64,000 nt of DNA, taken from the NCBI RefSeq assembly GCF_002269345.1, contig NZ_CP022889.1, positions 1,302,001-1,366,000 of the forward strand, written 5' to 3'. Below are positions 1 through 8,864 of the stretch, one piece after another. The notes under the pieces are model-generated. The model made no database searches and had not been told where the DNA came from. It saw nothing but the letters and a program-made list of their open reading frames with translations. How positions within the stretch are numbered: the stretch's first letter is position 1; each line of letters starts with the position of its first letter. Both the position numbers and the translations under genes were made by a program. The DNA is from Tsuneonella mangrovi. GTDB lineage: Bacteria > Pseudomonadota > Alphaproteobacteria > Sphingomonadales > Sphingomonadaceae.

Positions 1-1433
1 AGGAACTGGAACTCGGTGCGAAACAACCCGATCCCGTCGGCACCGACCAGTGGCAGCGCGTCCATGTCGTCACGCAGGCCGGCGTTCATCATCACCTGGA
101 TGCGGGTGCCGTCGCGGGTGAACGGTTCGACATCGCGCAGTTCGGCATAAGCGGCCTGCCGCTCCTTGGTACGGGCAAAGCGCTCGGCAAAGATGTCAAT
201 CGTTTGCTGAGAAGGCCGGACGTGAGCGATCGCCTTGTCGGCATCGAGCAGTACTTCGTCGCCGTCGCGCACGATCCCGCGAATCCCGCGCGCACGGCCG
301 AGCACCGGCACGCCCATTGCGCGGGCAACGATCACCACGTGCGCAGTGAGCGAGCCTTCCTCGAGGATCACGCCCTTCAATCGCCGCCGGTCGTATTCGA
401 GCAGCTCTGCAGGGCCGAGGTTGCGCGCGATCAGGATCGTATCGCGCCGCAGCCCTTGCGTTGCGGCAGTACCCAGCTGGCCCGAGACGATCCGCAGAAG
501 CCGGTTCGACAGGTCCTCCAGGTCGTGCATGCGATCCGCCAGCAGCGGGTCGTCGATCTCGCGCATCCGCATCCGGGTGCGTTGCTGGACCCGTTCGATC
601 GCCGCTTCGGCCGTGAGCCCGGAATCGATCGCTTCGTTGATCCGCCGGCTCCAGCCTTCGTCGTAAGCGAACATCTTGTAGGTCTCGAGGATGTCCTCGT
701 GTTCACCACCGGTGCCGAATTCGGCCTGGCTCGACATCGCATCGATCTGGTCGCGCATCTTGTCGAACGCGCGGTAGACCCGTTGGCGCTCGGCCTCGAT
801 ATCATCCGCCACCACCTGGTCGATATGCACGCGCGGCTGGTGGAACACCGCAAATCCCGACGCGAGGCCTTTGACCAGGCTGAGGCCGGGGACCATCTGC
901 GGGCCGGTCAAGGCTTCGCCCAGCGTGCCCGCCTCTTCATCGACAAGGCCGGCGTGGGCGATCATCTCGCTGAGGACCATCGCGACGGTCTGCAGCGCTT
1001 CGATCTCGACGTCTTCGTAGCGCCGCGGATCGGCATGCTGGACGCACAGCGTACCCACCGCGCGTTCGCGATAGACGATCGGCACACCCGCAAACGAATG
1101 GAACTTCTCTTCCCCCGTTTCCGGGCGATAGGCAAAGTCGGGATGCGCCGCCGCTTCGGCGAGGTTGAGTGTCTCGATCCGGTCGGCGATCACTCCGTTG
1201 AGGCCTTCGCCGATCGCGAGCCGCGTGACATGGACCGCGCTCTGTTCCAGCCCGCGGGTGGCGAACAGTTCGAGCATGCCTTCGCGCAGGAGGTAGATCG
1301 AGCAGACCTCGCTATCAAGGTTTTCGCCGATAATCTCGACCACGCGGTCGAGCTTGCCTTGCGGATACATCCGCGAGGCCATCACCTCGTGCAGCTGGGT
1401 GAGGATCGATCGGGCAGCGGCGGCGGCAGTCAT
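1..1433 (-). CDS. ptsP: PtsP, phosphoenolpyruvate-protein phosphotransferase of the nitrogen PTS (EI-Ntr), partial
   Basis: First enzyme of the nitrogen-related phosphotransferase system: it takes phosphate from PEP onto a histidine and passes it to NPr. About 477 residues are visible; the C-terminal half lies beyond the window start. A GAF domain spans roughly residues 15-160, then the N-terminal PEP-utilising helical region, then the phosphohistidine swivel domain with SLTAHVVIVARAMGVP, whose His (about residue 365) is the expected phosphorylation site. The GAF domain at the N-terminus distinguishes it from the sugar PTS enzyme I. The ATG at 1433 follows an alanine-rich N-terminus. Cytoplasmic; normally signals nitrogen or carbon status. 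The frame is intact to the window edge. Confidence 0.93.
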   Translation of the reverse strand, partial: MTAAAAARSILTQLHEVMASRMYPQGKLDRVVEIIGENLDSEVCSIYLLREGMLELFATRGLEQSAVHVTRLAIGEGLNGVIADRIETLNLAEAAAHPDFAYRPETGEEKFHSFAGVPIVYRERAVGTLCVQHADPRRYEDVEIEALQTVAMVLSEMIAHAGLVDEEAGTLGEALTGPQMVPGLSLVKGLASGFAVFHQPRVHIDQVVADDIEAERQRVYRAFDKMRDQIDAMSSQAEFGTGGEHEDILETYKMFAYDEGWSRRINEAIDSGLTAEAAIERVQQRTRMRMREIDDPLLADRMHDLEDLSNRLLRIVSGQLGTAATQGLRRDTILIARNLGPAELLEYDRRRLKGVILEEGSLTAHVVIVARAMGVPVLGRARGIRGIVRDGDEVLLDADKAIAHVRPSQQTIDIFAERFARTKERQAAYAELRDVEPFTRDGTRIQVMMNAGLRDDMDALPLVGADGIGLFRTEFQF

Positions 1434-1618
1434 CTTCGCGTTGCCCTAGCGGATTGTGCACCGTATGGGAATCGCGCAGTCGGTATTCTCGCAATGCCGG
1501 GCAAATGGCGCGCGCAAACGCCGATCCATCGCGTTCGCGGCGCGCCATCCTCCCGTCCCCCTCGGGGGAGGGTCGCTCGCGCCGGGCAGCAGGGGACGCT
1601 GATGGCGCGAACCGGCGG

Positions 1619-1777
1619 TCAGAGCTCGTTGAGCTCTTCCTTGATCCTGAGCTTTTGCACCTTGATCTGCTTGATCGTCTCCGCGTTGGGCGCCGGGCGA
1701 TTCATCTCATCGCGCAATCGGGCTTCGAGGCCTGCATGCTTGGTCTGGAGGGCGTCGGCGTGGGACGATGACAGCAT
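1619..1777 (-). CDS. DUF465/YdcH family small protein
   Basis: 52-residue acidic/basic helical protein (starts MLSSSHADALQTKHAGLEAR, ends KIQ..KLRIKEELNEL-like). It matches the DUF465 (YdcH) pattern: two short helices with a central N-R/P turn and a Lys/Leu-rich second helix. A strong GAGGAG ribosome site lies about 8 bases before the ATG. A second DUF465 gene is divergent on the other strand, a pairing common next to ptsP in sphingomonads (known context). Function unknown. Confidence 0.8.
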   Translation of the reverse strand: MLSSSHADALQTKHAGLEARLRDEMNRPAPNAETIKQIKVQKLRIKEELNEL

Positions 1778-1966
1778 CTCGTTCTCCTCTTGCGGGTGCA
1801 ACCCGAACAGGCGACTCGTGCCATCTGGCGGCACGTGCCGCTCAAGTGTCATACAACCATAATATTGACGACTTGCGAACCCCTGCCGATCGCCTATTCG
1901 ATCAACAGCGACGATTTCCGCGACGAGGCGTTGGCTGCGGTTGCATCGGATGGGGACCCAGGACGG

Positions 1967-2164
1967 ATGACCGACGAAGAACTGCGCAAGCGGCTGGCGA
2001 TGCTCCGCACCGAACATCGCGACCTCGATGCAGCGATCGAAGCGCTGACCGCCGCCGGATCGACCGACCAGTTGCAAATCGCCCGCCTCAAGAAGCGCAA
2101 GCTCCGGCTGCGAGACCAGATCGCGATCATCGAAGACCAGCTGATCCCGGACATCATCGCCTGA
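1967..2164 (+). CDS. DUF465/YdcH family small protein (second copy)
   Basis: 65-residue helical protein starting MTDEELRKRLAMLRTEHRDL and ending in LRDQIAIIEDQLIPDIIA. The central DxxIEAL and KKRKLRLRDQI segments are typical of DUF465. The frame is open further upstream, but the ATG at 1967 has an AGGA ribosome site at correct spacing and gives the family's usual length, so it is preferred. Divergent from the other DUF465 gene; no molecular function is established. Confidence 0.8.
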   Translation: MTDEELRKRLAMLRTEHRDLDAAIEALTAAGSTDQLQIARLKKRKLRLRDQIAIIEDQLIPDIIA

Positions 2165-2277
2165 TCGCACTGAGGACGGCGCATTTCTGTCCCGCGCCGG
2201 GACAGCACCCCAATACCCGCCGGAAAATGCGGTTACCGATATGGCCCGGCGGAATGGGCGGGAGTAGCCTTGGCGAA

Positions 2278-2733
2278 ATGGGGAGACCACACAACATCAG
2301 CCAGCCGATCGTCGAGTCGCTGTATTGCGAAGCGCTGGTGCTTGCCGACGATGTGCGGGCGGCATTCGACCTCTCGCCGCATCGGAGCGAAAGCGACGAC
2401 CTGACACGGATCGCAATGTCCGCCGAAGGACTGCGAACGACGACCCGGATGATGCACCTGCTCGCCTGGTTGCTCAACCAGCGAGCCCATTTCGCGGGTG
2501 AGCTGAGCGAGTTCCAACTCCGCCGACACGGTGCACTGCCGGCCGATCGCCCGGCCGATCCGGATAACCTCGCGCTGTTCGAACCCGAAACGCGCGCGCT
2601 GATCCGCGAAACCGAAGCGCTCCACCGGCGAGTGTCCCGGCTCGACGCGGCATGGCGCGAAAGGTTCGCGGCAAGCCCTTCGTCTGCGGCGCGCAACCTG
2701 CACGAGAGACTCGACCGCGCGCTCGGGGAATGA
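2278..2733 (+). CDS. DUF1465 family protein
   Basis: 151-residue soluble, mostly helical protein. The segment around YCEALVLADDVRAAFDL and the later TRMMHLLAWLLNQRAHFAGEL match the DUF1465 family of alphaproteobacteria, where the gene commonly sits near DUF465 genes. A GGGAG motif lies about 13 bases before the chosen ATG; a start eight codons upstream is possible. Function unknown. It ends 9 bases before the convergent glpK stop, with no clear terminator between. Confidence 0.75.
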   Translation: MGRPHNISQPIVESLYCEALVLADDVRAAFDLSPHRSESDDLTRIAMSAEGLRTTTRMMHLLAWLLNQRAHFAGELSEFQLRRHGALPADRPADPDNLALFEPETRALIRETEALHRRVSRLDAAWRERFAASPSSAARNLHERLDRALGE

Positions 2734-2742
2734 ACCCGGCGG

Positions 2743-4203
2743 CTAGACCGCCGCCAACGCCCGCTTCCACCGATCGAGCCGCGCGGACCGGGCCGCATCG
2801 TCGATCCGTGGGCTGAAGGTGCGAACCTTGCCGCGCATCGCTGTCGCAGCCTCTTCGAGCGACGCGAACAGCCCGGCCCCGGTCGCGGCCAGGATCGCAG
2901 CCCCGAGCGCGGTCGTCTCGACCATGTCGGGCCGCTCGACTTCGAGCCCGAGAACGTCTGCCAGGTCTTGCGCCATCCAGTCATTGGCGCTCATCCCGCC
3001 GTCGATCCGCAGGTCGGTCCACGGCGCACCGTCGGCGGCAAAGGCTTCGGCCAAGTCGTGCGTCTGGTGCGCCATCGCCTCCAGCGCGGCCCGCGCCACA
3101 TGCGCCTTGCCGGTCGCGAAACTGAGGCCCGTGATCACGCCGCGTGCATCCGCCAGCCAGTGCGGCGCGCCGAGGCCTGAGAGCGCCGGCACGATTGTCA
3201 CCCCACCGCTGTCGGGAACCGAGCGGGCGAGCGCTTCGGTTTCGCTCGCGCTGGCGATCACGCCGAGCGAATCGCGCAGCCACTGGACAAGGCTTCCGGC
3301 AACGAACACCGAGCCTTCGAGCGCATAAGTCCGCTTGCCCTTGTGCTGCATCAGTACCGTGCCGAGCAGGCGGTTGTGCGACTGCGGGATTTCGCTGCCC
3401 TTGTTGGTCAGCACGAACGCCCCGGTGCCGTAGGTCGCCTTGGTCTCGCCGAACGCGAAGCAGCCCTGCCCGATCGTCGCCGCCTGCTGGTCACCGGCGA
3501 TCCCGGCGATCGGGATCGTCGGTCCGAGCAGGTCGGTCATCGCCAGCGCGCCATGCGTATCAACCACTTGCGGCAAAGCCGAGTGCGGCACCCCGAACAC
3601 CTCGCACAATCCCGGGTCGTACTGCGCGCCTTCCAGCGACAACAGCAAGGTGCGACTGGCGTTGCTGGCATCGCTGAGGTGCTCGCCGCCGGTGAGATTG
3701 TAGAGCAACCACGATTCGACCGTGCCGAATGCCAGCCGACCCGCCGCTGCTGCCGCGCGCACCTGCCCGTCGTTTTCGAGCATCCAGCGCATCTTGGAGG
3801 CCGAGAAATACGGGTCGAGCAGCAGGCCGGTCGCCTGCTGGATCGCGGGCTCTTCGCCGGCTGCTTTCAGGTCAGCGCAGAAATCGGCGGTACGCCGGTC
3901 CTGCCACACGATCGCGCGGGCGAGCGGTTCGCCGCCCTGGCGATCCCACGCGACAACCGTCTCGCGCTGGTTGGTGATGCCGATCGCGGCAATGCTCCCG
4001 TGGCCGACCTTGGCCGCCACCTCGCGCATGCAGGCGAGCATCCGGTCGCGAATCTCGCCCGCATCGTGCTCGACCCATCCCGGCTTCGGATAATGCTGCG
4101 AGAGCGCTTGCTGCGCCACCGCTGCCACATTGCCGGCGAGATCGAACGCGATCGCGCGGGTCGAAGTCGTGCCCGAATCGAGGACGAGGACGTGGTCTGC
4201 CAT
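2743..4203 (-). CDS. glpK: Glycerol kinase
   Basis: Phosphorylates glycerol to sn-glycerol 3-phosphate with ATP. 486 residues, the usual length for the FGGY family. The N-terminus reads VLVLDSGTTSTRAIAFDLAG (phosphate-binding loop), followed by GITNQRETVVAWDR and IVWQDRRT around the glycerol site, and GETKATYGTGAFVLTN in the C-terminal ATPase fold. The ATG at 4203 has an AGGAG ribosome site. No glpF or glpD lies beside it. Divergent from the metallo-hydrolase gene. Confidence 0.96.
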   Translation of the reverse strand: MADHVLVLDSGTTSTRAIAFDLAGNVAAVAQQALSQHYPKPGWVEHDAGEIRDRMLACMREVAAKVGHGSIAAIGITNQRETVVAWDRQGGEPLARAIVWQDRRTADFCADLKAAGEEPAIQQATGLLLDPYFSASKMRWMLENDGQVRAAAAAGRLAFGTVESWLLYNLTGGEHLSDASNASRTLLLSLEGAQYDPGLCEVFGVPHSALPQVVDTHGALAMTDLLGPTIPIAGIAGDQQAATIGQGCFAFGETKATYGTGAFVLTNKGSEIPQSHNRLLGTVLMQHKGKRTYALEGSVFVAGSLVQWLRDSLGVIASASETEALARSVPDSGGVTIVPALSGLGAPHWLADARGVITGLSFATGKAHVARAALEAMAHQTHDLAEAFAADGAPWTDLRIDGGMSANDWMAQDLADVLGLEVERPDMVETTALGAAILAATGAGLFASLEEAATAMRGKVRTFSPRIDDAARSARLDRWKRALAAV

Positions 4204-4259
4204 GTGCAATCTCTCCTGAGCGCGTGACATGGCGCAGCCCAACCCCCATATGCAAGGGG

Positions 4260-5132
4260 ATGGCCGGACCACCCCCCAAGCCCTGGCCGACCGGATTGGT
4301 CGAGCAACCCGAGCCGCTGGTGCGCCGCGTGCTCGCCCCCAATCCGTCGCCCTATACCTACACCGGGACGCAAACCTACCTGGTGGGTGCCGACGAGCGG
4401 ATCGCGGTAATCGATCCCGGCCCGGACGAACCCGAGCACGTCGCCGCGCTATTGGCCGCCATTGGCGATGCCGAAGTGGCGGCGATCATGTGCACCCACA
4501 CCCACCGCGATCATTCGCCCGCCGCCCGGCCGCTGGCAGACAAAACCGGCGCGCCGATTGTCGGCTGCGCGCCGCTAGTGCTCGACGACAGCGGACCGCG
4601 TGCCGATGCCGCATTCGACCGCCACTACGAGCCCGACCGCGTGCTTGAAGATGGTGAAGCGATGACCGGCCCCGGTTGGACACTGACCGCGGTCGCCACT
4701 CCAGGTCACACCTCGAACCACTTGTGCTTCGCGCTCGAACAGTCGGGCGCGCTGTTCACAGGGGACCACGTGATGGCCTGGTCGACGAGTGTAGTGGTGC
4801 CGCCCGACGGCGACATGGCCGCCTACATGGCGAGCCTCGAAAAGCTCTACGCGCGCAGCGATACCGTCTATTACCCGGCGCACGGCCCCGCGGTCGAGAA
4901 ACCACGCCAGCTGGTGCGCGGGATGATCGGCCACCGCCGCCAGCGCGAGAACCAGATAATCCGTTTGCTCACGGAGCAATCCCGTTCGGCTGCGGACCTC
5001 GTGAAGCCGATGTACAAGGGGCTCGATCCCCGGCTCGAAGGGGCAGCGCGCATGAGCGTGACTGCCCACCTGCTCGATCTCGAGCGGCGCGGCATCGTTG
5101 CGCGATCGGGCGACGACTGGCGAATGAACTGA
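4260..5132 (+). CDS. MBL-fold metallo-hydrolase (LACTB2-like)
   Basis: 290-residue metallo-beta-lactamase fold hydrolase. The zinc motif HTHRDHS lies in CTHTHRDHSPAARPL, with downstream metal-ligand segments PGHTSNH and YYPAHGP. The C-terminal 80 residues form a winged-helix extension as in the LACTB2/RNase-like subgroup. The frame is open from an ATG at 4224, only 21 bases from the divergent glpK start; 4260 is preferred on length but its purine-rich leader is unusually close, so the start is uncertain. Substrate unknown. Confidence 0.85.
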   Translation: MAGPPPKPWPTGLVEQPEPLVRRVLAPNPSPYTYTGTQTYLVGADERIAVIDPGPDEPEHVAALLAAIGDAEVAAIMCTHTHRDHSPAARPLADKTGAPIVGCAPLVLDDSGPRADAAFDRHYEPDRVLEDGEAMTGPGWTLTAVATPGHTSNHLCFALEQSGALFTGDHVMAWSTSVVVPPDGDMAAYMASLEKLYARSDTVYYPAHGPAVEKPRQLVRGMIGHRRQRENQIIRLLTEQSRSAADLVKPMYKGLDPRLEGAARMSVTAHLLDLERRGIVARSGDDWRMN

Positions 5133-5279
5133 AGCGCCTGCTCGAATCGGCCAGCCACCGGATTTTCCGGCGAAAACATACAATAGGCCCTCGTTGACCT
5201 GCGGCGAATAGCGGCTACCCTTGTTGCAATCGAGAAAACAACGGTCGCTTGTCCTTGGAACCTGTGAGGAAAGCGAGCC

Positions 5280-6050
5280 ATGGCAACGGCACCCGCAGAG
5301 CAATTCGCGCTCGAAAACCAGCTCTACTGGCGCATCGCGGTTTCGCTCTCCGTCTTCATTCTCATTGCGTTCGGTGCATTCAACGCGCTCGGCGTGGTCG
5401 ATATCACGCAGATGCCCCGTTCGACCCACCTCCACGCGATCGTGATGATCAGCTGGCTAGGGTTCTACCTTTTCCAGAGCCGCCTCGGTGCGGGGGCCAA
5501 TGTCGCATTGCATAGGAAGCTCGGCTGGTTCGGCGCGGTGTTTGTCGTGCTGATCTTCGCGACTGCGTGGAACACCGGATTCACGACGCACGCACTCGGG
5601 CGAACTCCGCCGGCCTTCTCCCATTCCTATTTCCTTGCGCTGACTCTCATCGAGCCGGCGATGTTCGTCGCGATGGTGTTCGCCGCCATCATTTTGCGCA
5701 AGCAGACCGACTGGCACCGACGGCTGATGCTGGGCGGGCTCGTCATCCTGCTCGAGCCGGCGCTGGGGCGTGCGCTCCTGATCCTGTCGGTTCCGATGAT
5801 GGGCGGTCCGGAGAGCGCGATTCCGTTCTTCGCCGCACACCAATGGGTGCTGCCCATGATGCAATTGTTCGTGCAGGTCGTCATCGTGCTGGTGATCATG
5901 CTCTACGACCAGATGATCCGCGGCACGACCCATCCGGCGTTGCGCTGGGTGCTGGGGGCCGTAGTGCTCAACTACGCATTGATCTGGACGCTATCGATCG
6001 AACCGACGTTCAGGAGCTGGTCGCTCGCCCTATGGAAGAGCGCGGCCTGA
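5280..6050 (+). CDS. Polytopic membrane protein, first of three tandem paralogues
   Basis: 256 residues, about seven hydrophobic segments. I do not recognise a named family. Shared with the two following genes: an HxHA motif (THLHAIVMISWLG), an N-x-x-LHRKLG loop, a DWHRRLML loop, a P-x-x-GR motif and an HPA motif. The five invariant histidines sit at membrane edges and could bind haem or a metal (inference only). Clear GAGGAAAG ribosome site before the ATG. Inner-membrane location inferred. Confidence 0.75.
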   Translation: MATAPAEQFALENQLYWRIAVSLSVFILIAFGAFNALGVVDITQMPRSTHLHAIVMISWLGFYLFQSRLGAGANVALHRKLGWFGAVFVVLIFATAWNTGFTTHALGRTPPAFSHSYFLALTLIEPAMFVAMVFAAIILRKQTDWHRRLMLGGLVILLEPALGRALLILSVPMMGGPESAIPFFAAHQWVLPMMQLFVQVVIVLVIMLYDQMIRGTTHPALRWVLGAVVLNYALIWTLSIEPTFRSWSLALWKSAA

Positions 6051-6136
6051 GCACTACAGGGTTCTGTCAACAACCGGCAAGTTGATTGCGAAGGCGCGCA
6101 GGTATAGCAAACGCGCGGGTCGCAGTGGAGGGAACG

Positions 6137-6925
6137 ATGGCAACTGCTGCGCCTGCGGGATTCGAACCCGTGCACGAATCTCAATCATCCGAAAACAGCT
6201 TCTTCGGCAAGATGGCGATCTTCATGGCGATCGTCGTGGTCGCCGGCTTCATGTTCCAGCTGGCGATGGGTCGTTCGACCTTCGCGTCACCGCCGCGGGT
6301 GCATTTCCATGCCATCAGTTTCATGGGTTGGGTCGCACTGTTCGTAACGCAGAGCAATCTCGCTGCGCGCGGCAACCTGCGGCTCCATCGCAAGCTCGGC
6401 TGGGTCGCAGCAGGCTGGATCATGCTGATGCTGACCTCCGCTTCGATCGTGATCGTCGCAATGGTCCGCAATGCCACGGTGCCGTTCTTCTTCTATCCGC
6501 AGCAGTTCCTCGTGTCCGATCCGATGATTCTGATCACTTTCGCCGGATTGGTCGGCTGGGCGATCGCGTGGCGCAAGCGACACGACTGGCATCCGCGATT
6601 GCAGATTTGCGCGATGGCAGTGCTGGCTGCGCCGGCATTCGGTCGCTTACTGCCGATGCCGCTGATCGCGCCGTACAGCTTCGAAGCATCGTGCCTTGCT
6701 TGCCTGATATTCCCGGCAATCGGAATGGTCCGCGACCGGCGCCGTTATGGCAAGATCCACCCGGCATGGGTCTGGGGCACGGCAATCCTGCTCACCAATA
6801 TCGTCGTGTCCGACATGATCGCCTATTCGCCAATCGGCGCAGAACTGTATCACACAGTCGCTGCCGGTACGGCAGGGGCGGGTGTCGATCCGCTTGGTTT
6901 CGGGACGCCTCCAGGTGGAGGATGA
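6137..6925 (+). CDS. Polytopic membrane protein, second of three tandem paralogues
   Basis: 262 residues with about seven transmembrane segments. Same motif order as the preceding gene: VHFHAISFMGW, NLRLHRKLGW, DWHPRLQI, PAFGR and IHPAWVWG. The N-terminus is longer and soluble. A GGAGGGAA ribosome site precedes the ATG at 6137; the frame is open farther upstream but has no ribosome site there. Overall identity to its neighbours is low outside the motifs, which points to an old duplication. Function not known. Confidence 0.75.
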   Translation: MATAAPAGFEPVHESQSSENSFFGKMAIFMAIVVVAGFMFQLAMGRSTFASPPRVHFHAISFMGWVALFVTQSNLAARGNLRLHRKLGWVAAGWIMLMLTSASIVIVAMVRNATVPFFFYPQQFLVSDPMILITFAGLVGWAIAWRKRHDWHPRLQICAMAVLAAPAFGRLLPMPLIAPYSFEASCLACLIFPAIGMVRDRRRYGKIHPAWVWGTAILLTNIVVSDMIAYSPIGAELYHTVAAGTAGAGVDPLGFGTPPGGG

Positions 6926-7010
6926 GGCAGGGCAGAGCTCGGCCCTCGAGATTGCCCAAACACAAGAGCAAGCAAAATGGGCACCTGGAAGTATTAAGCG
7001 GGGCTATGTC

Positions 7011-7724
7011 ATGGTGTCAGCTGCGGACGTGAACGGTGCCTTGATGCGCTAAGAGCGACAGTTTTTCTTCCTCATGTCGCTGTTGTTGATCGCAACCGCG
7101 TTGCTCGGCTTCGGCTATTTCCAGTATGCCGGTCTATCGACTTGGCATTCGCCTTGGTGGGTGCATGTTCATGCATTCACCCAGATGGGCTGGCTGGGCC
7201 TGTTCGCCGTGCAGAACGCGCTGGTGGTGAAGGGCAATGTCGCCCTCCACCGCAAGCTTGGGCAGCTTGGCGTGGCCTATGCCATCTGGCTGGCAATCTT
7301 CGCAGTATTCACCGGCTATTCGACCCTCTCCACCGGTCGCAACGACAGCGTGCTGCCAGATGAAGCGCTGCTGGCGACCAACTGGGCCACAGTCGGGACT
7401 TTCGCGATCCTGTTCATCGCCGCTTTCGGCAACCGCCATCGGAGCGACTGGCACAAGCGGCTGATGCTGTGCTCGGTGATCGCGCTGTCGGTGCCCAGCT
7501 TCGGGCGGATACTCGTCATGCTGGGAATACCCAGCACCACCAACCGGGCGCTGTTCGTGCTGTCCTATATCGTGATCGGCATGCTTTTCGACTGGCGCGT
7601 GCGGAGCCGGGTCCATCCGGCCTATATATGGGGGGCAGCGGCAGCGGTATCGCTGGGCCTCGCGATCGGCGGCCTGACGCTGTTTCCACCCTTCGTTGCC
7701 TTTGCGCGCGGGATTGCGCCTTGA
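7011..7724 (+). pseudogene. Third tandem membrane-protein paralogue, with an in-frame stop near its N-terminus
   Basis: From ATG 7074 the frame encodes 216 residues with the family motifs VHVHAFTQMGW, NVALHRKLGQ, DWHKRLML, PSFGR and VHPAYIWG. That start has no ribosome site and would begin inside the first membrane segment. Upstream, in the same frame, ATG 7011 begins MVSAADVNGALMR, then TAA at 7050-7052, then ERQFFFL leading directly into the 7074 ATG. The simplest reading is that a nonsense codon cuts the original N-terminus. Translation may restart at 7074, so the gene may still be functional; a sequencing error is also possible. Confidence 0.6.
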
Positions 7725-7768
7725 TCGACAGGCGCGTTGACGCCATCTGCCTCCCCAAGAGGTGACGC

Positions 7769-8755
7769 ATGAGCATTGAGACCAAACTTCCCACCGGGCA
7801 GGACCTGCTTGCCGAGATCGACCGCCTCCGCAAGGAGAAGAACGCGATCATCCTCGCGCACTACTACCAGTCGCCCGAGATCCAGGACCTTGCCGATTTT
7901 GTCGGCGACAGCCTCGAGCTCAGCCGCAAGGCGGCGGCGACCGACGCCGACGTGATCGCGTTCTGCGGGGTCAAGTTCATGGCCGACACCGCCAAGATCC
8001 TGTCTCCTGAAAAAATCGTCGTGCTGCCCGACATGGACGCCGGGTGCAGCCTCGAGGATTCGTGCCCCCCCGAAAAGTTCAAGGCTTTCCGCGAGGCGCA
8101 CCCCGAACATATCGCGCTAACCTACATCAACTGCTCGACTGAAGTGAAAGCATTGTCGGACGTGATCGTCACCAGCTCGAGCGCAGAGACGATCATCGCC
8201 CAGATCCCCGAAGACCAGAAGATCATCTTCGGGCCCGACCGGCACCTCGGCGGCTATCTCAGCCGGAAATTCAATCGCGAGATGCTGCTGTGGCCGGGTG
8301 TGTGCATCGTCCACGAAGCGTTTTCGGAAACCGAGCTGCTCAAGCTCAAGGCGCAGCACCCCGGCGCACCGGTGGCCGCGCACCCCGAATGCCCGCCGTC
8401 GATCATCGACCATGCCGACTATGTCGGCTCGACCAGCGGCATCCTCAAGTTTGCGCAAGCGTTCGAAGGCGACACGCTGATCGTCGCCACCGAACCTCAC
8501 ATCATGCACCAGATGGAAAAGGTGCTGCCCGAGAAGACCTTCATCGGCGCGCCGGGCGCGGACGGCAACTGCAGCTGCAACATCTGCCCCTACATGGCGC
8601 TCAACACGCTACCCAAGCTCTATACCGCGCTGCGCGACCTCGAACCGCGGATCGAGATCGAGGAAGGCTTGCGGCTCGCCGCGAAGCGCAGCCTCGACCG
8701 GATGCTCGAGATGGCCAGCAACACCGTCGGCAAGGGCGATCTCGGCAAAGTCTAG
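7769..8755 (+). CDS. nadA: Quinolinate synthase A
   Basis: Condenses iminoaspartate with dihydroxyacetone phosphate to quinolinate in NAD biosynthesis, using a [4Fe-4S] cluster. 328 residues. Family landmarks: AIILAHYYQSPEIQDLADFVGDSLELS, FCGVKFMADTAKIL, LPDMDAGCSLEDSCP, INCSTEVKALSD, HPECPP and GNCSCNICPYMALNTL near the C-terminus. A GAGGTGACGC ribosome site precedes the ATG. nadB and nadC are not in the window. Confidence 0.97.
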   Translation: MSIETKLPTGQDLLAEIDRLRKEKNAIILAHYYQSPEIQDLADFVGDSLELSRKAAATDADVIAFCGVKFMADTAKILSPEKIVVLPDMDAGCSLEDSCPPEKFKAFREAHPEHIALTYINCSTEVKALSDVIVTSSSAETIIAQIPEDQKIIFGPDRHLGGYLSRKFNREMLLWPGVCIVHEAFSETELLKLKAQHPGAPVAAHPECPPSIIDHADYVGSTSGILKFAQAFEGDTLIVATEPHIMHQMEKVLPEKTFIGAPGADGNCSCNICPYMALNTLPKLYTALRDLEPRIEIEEGLRLAAKRSLDRMLEMASNTVGKGDLGKV

Positions 8756-8811
8756 CGCGGCCCGGCAGCGGGCAATCGCGCGTCGCGAAGACACCTCAAC
8801 AGCAAGACGAA

Positions 8812-8839
8812 GACCCCGCCGGATCGCTCCGGCGAGGTC
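8812..8839. terminator. Bidirectional hairpin terminator between nadA and the protease gene
   Basis: A 12-bp stem with one mismatch and a TCGC tetraloop, in the gap between the convergent ends of nadA and the serralysin gene. It is GC-rich at the tip; flanking T-runs are short, so termination strength is uncertain. Confidence 0.65.
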
Positions 8840-8864
8840 TCATTCTACTATCAGAAGCGACGGT

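Noticed and set aside
204-1862. Long open frame on the + strand opposite ptsP
   Set aside because: High GC gives long antisense frames. The minus-strand translation has clear PtsP motifs, and the + strand product has none.
6150-6180. tRNA-like T-arm (ATTCGAACCCG) within the second membrane paralogue
   Set aside because: No acceptor, D or anticodon arm pairs around it, and it lies inside a well-supported coding frame (PAGFEPVHES).
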